Assembly: GCA_035268685.1 (NCBI GenBank)
Contig: DATFKK010000085.1
Location: 1-37,454 of the forward strand
Length of the DNA stretch: 37,454 nucleotides
Source of the DNA: Candidatus Krumholzibacteriia bacterium
Lineage (GTDB): Bacteria > Krumholzibacteriota > Krumholzibacteriia > JAJRXK01
Reading direction: 5' to 3'
Shown here: positions 36,168 through 37,454 of the stretch, piece by piece
Position numbering within the stretch: position 1 is the stretch's first letter
Layout of the letters: each line of letters starts with the position of its first letter
Notes under the pieces: model-generated
What the model was told of the DNA's origin: nothing
Databases searched by the model: none
The model's input: the letters and a program-made list of their open reading frames with translations, nothing else
Position numbers and translations under genes: made by a program

Positions 36168-37454
36168 TCAGACCTCGGTCTCCAGCACGGCCTCGAGGAT
36201 CTCCTCGGGGTTCTTCGCGCCGGTGCGGTCCTGGTACTCGCGGCAGCGGTGCAGGATGCGGCCGAACTCCGGGCCGGGCCGGATTCCGCGCGCGACGAGG
36301 TGGCGGCCCTGGACCACGTCGGTCGGCGCCTCGGCTTCGACCTCGAGGGCGCGGGCCCTCTGCACGAAGTGATCCCCGGCGGGGAAGCGGCGCGCGAGGG
36401 CCTCGGGCGTGGTACGGCCGAAGTGGTCGGCCCGGGCGAGACGCGCCAGCAGTTGCATGGACACCCCGGACGCGGCGAGCCGGCGGGCCAGGCGACGGTA
36501 GGCGCGGTCGGTCGAGTGCTGCTGGTAGAGCAGCGCCGGCGCCAGGTGATGCCGGGTGAGCGACCGCACGCGGGCGATCAGGTCCTTGGGCGCGCGCAAC
36601 CGGTCGAGCAGCGACTGCACACGGGGCTCGCCCGCGACGTCGTGACCCGGCGAGCGGATGCGACCCTTCTCGGCGAAGGTCGTGGTCGCTTTGCCGAGGT
36701 CGTGACACAGGGCTCCGAACATGAGCGCCTCGTCCTCGGCGCGGATCTCGCGCGTCGACTTCAGCGACGCGGCGTGGCCGCTCATCCGCAGGCGGGCCGC
36801 CTCGTCGCAGACCATGAGCGTGTGCTCCCACACGTCACCCTCGGGGTGCCACTGCGGGTCCTGGGGAACCCCCACGAGGTCGTCGAGTTCGGGCAGGAAG
36901 CGCAGCAACGAAGTGCGCTCGAGCAGTTCGAGCCCGATCGACGGCTCCACGCCCTTCATCAGCAGCTTGCGGAGCTCCTCGAAGATCCGCTCGCCGCTCA
37001 GCTCGCTGAGGTCCTGCTCGTGGCAGATCCAGAGCAGCTCGGCGTCGGGTTGCATCTCGAAGCGAGCGGCGAACTGGGCGACGCGCACGGCGCGGAGAGG
37101 GTCCTCGCCGAAGGACCCCGGGTCGCAGGCGCGGAGCAGCCCTGAACGAAGATCCTCGAGTCCGCCGAGAGGGTCGAGGAACTCCCCCGTCAAGGGGTCC
37201 AGGGACATGGCGTTGATCGTCAGGTCGCGGCGACGCGCGGCGTCGACGAGCGACAGGTGCGGATCGACCTCGACGGCGATTCCGCGATGGCCGGGGCCGA
37301 CCTTGCGATCGCGGCGAGGCATGGAGATGTCCACGTCGAGATCGCCCGTCCGCAGGACGCCGAAGCTGCGACCGATCTCCTTGACCGGCCCGATCCCGGA
37401 GAGGATCTCCGAGAGGGTCTAGGGGTCGATTCCGAAGACCTCGAGGTCGACGTC
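36168..37454 (-). pseudogene. CCA tRNA nucleotidyltransferase / poly(A) polymerase, HD type, interrupted by an amber codon
   Basis: On the minus strand the frame reads DVDLEVFGIDP from the window edge, then TAG (37421-37419), then TLSEILSGIGPVKEIGRSFG and onward with no further break to 36168. Family features on the far side are DVDISMPRR, RDLTINAMSLDPLTGEFLDPLGG, DPLRAVRVAQFAARF and an HD domain with HTLMV and GALCHDLGKATT. The catalytic DxD lies before the stop. Internal starts (GTG 37334, ATG 37322) would give about 388 residues without it. TAG is a normal stop elsewhere (atpG, atpE, gyrB). It may be a mutation or a sequence error. The 5' end lies outside the window. Confidence 0.75.
37419..37421 (-). 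other. In-frame amber codon in the nucleotidyltransferase
   Basis: The codon is TAG between DP and TLSEIL, in a region with family-typical sequence on both sides. One base change from GAG, CAG or AAG would explain it. Confidence 0.85.

Noticed and set aside
37419-37421. Amber codon reassignment (TAG as sense)
   Set aside because: TAG ends atpG, atpA, atpE, gyrB, gyrA and the membrane/TPR-like gene at sensible places, so a genome-wide change is unlikely.

Overview
The window is chromosomal DNA of very high G+C content from a bacterium. It appears to span the replication origin, judging by the gene order rpmH-dnaA-dnaN-recF-dciA-gyrB-gyrA on one side and rnpA-yidD-yidC-jag-rsmG-parA-parB on the other. 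From the rpmH/dnaA gap, genes run on the minus strand leftward to about 17.6 kb and on the plus strand rightward to about 36.1 kb, as expected for co-orientation with forks leaving an origin near 25.0-25.4 kb. A secreted protein at 34.6-36.1 kb ends in an FlgD-like/T9SS-type C-terminal domain (NPF motif, VYNVSGQLV, HWNGSDAQGR), typical of the FCB superphylum. With the high G+C this suggests a lineage such as Eisenbacteria, Krumholzibacteriota or a relative; that placement is inference.

Region 1 (1-6.8 kb, minus strand) is an F-type ATP synthase operon: atpZ-atpI-atpB-atpE-atpF-atpH-atpA-atpG-atpD, with atpD cut by the window edge. A good sigma-70-like promoter lies in front of atpZ, and structured spacers flank atpE. 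A tRNA-Gln(UUG) with an encoded CCA lies just upstream.

Region 2 (6.9-17.4 kb) is accessory. It holds a one-helix membrane protein, a divergent sigma-70-like protein with a small partner ORF, and a biotin cluster with bioF divergent from a KAS III gene-bioA-bioD-bioB operon. The KAS III protein is probably a BioZ-type pimeloyl-ACP maker, because no bioC or bioH is present here. Then come a HIT hydrolase, a DUF2461 protein, a GNAT acetyltransferase fused to a membrane domain, and a membrane/TPR-like protein.

Region 3 (17.6-25 kb, minus strand) holds a bactofilin paired with a LytM/M23-like protein that has lost its zinc ligands. It continues with parB, parA and two parS sites around the end of rsmG, then rsmG, jag/khpB, yidC, yidD, rnpA and rpmH.

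Region 4 (25-36.1 kb, plus strand) holds the putative origin, dnaA, a 538-bp dnaA-dnaN spacer with periodic G-rich repeats, dnaN, recF, dciA, gyrB, gyrA and the secreted protein. The right edge carries a CCA-adding/poly(A) polymerase gene of the HD-domain type, interrupted by an in-frame amber codon just after its catalytic DxD.

I found no insertion sequence, CRISPR array or phage gene. The less ordinary points are the interrupted nucleotidyltransferase, the catalytically dead LytM-bactofilin pair, the BioZ-type biotin route, the Ala at the quinolone-determining Ser position of GyrA, and unexplained hairpins and repeats in the intergenic DNA. Nothing here amounts to a clearly new multi-gene system.
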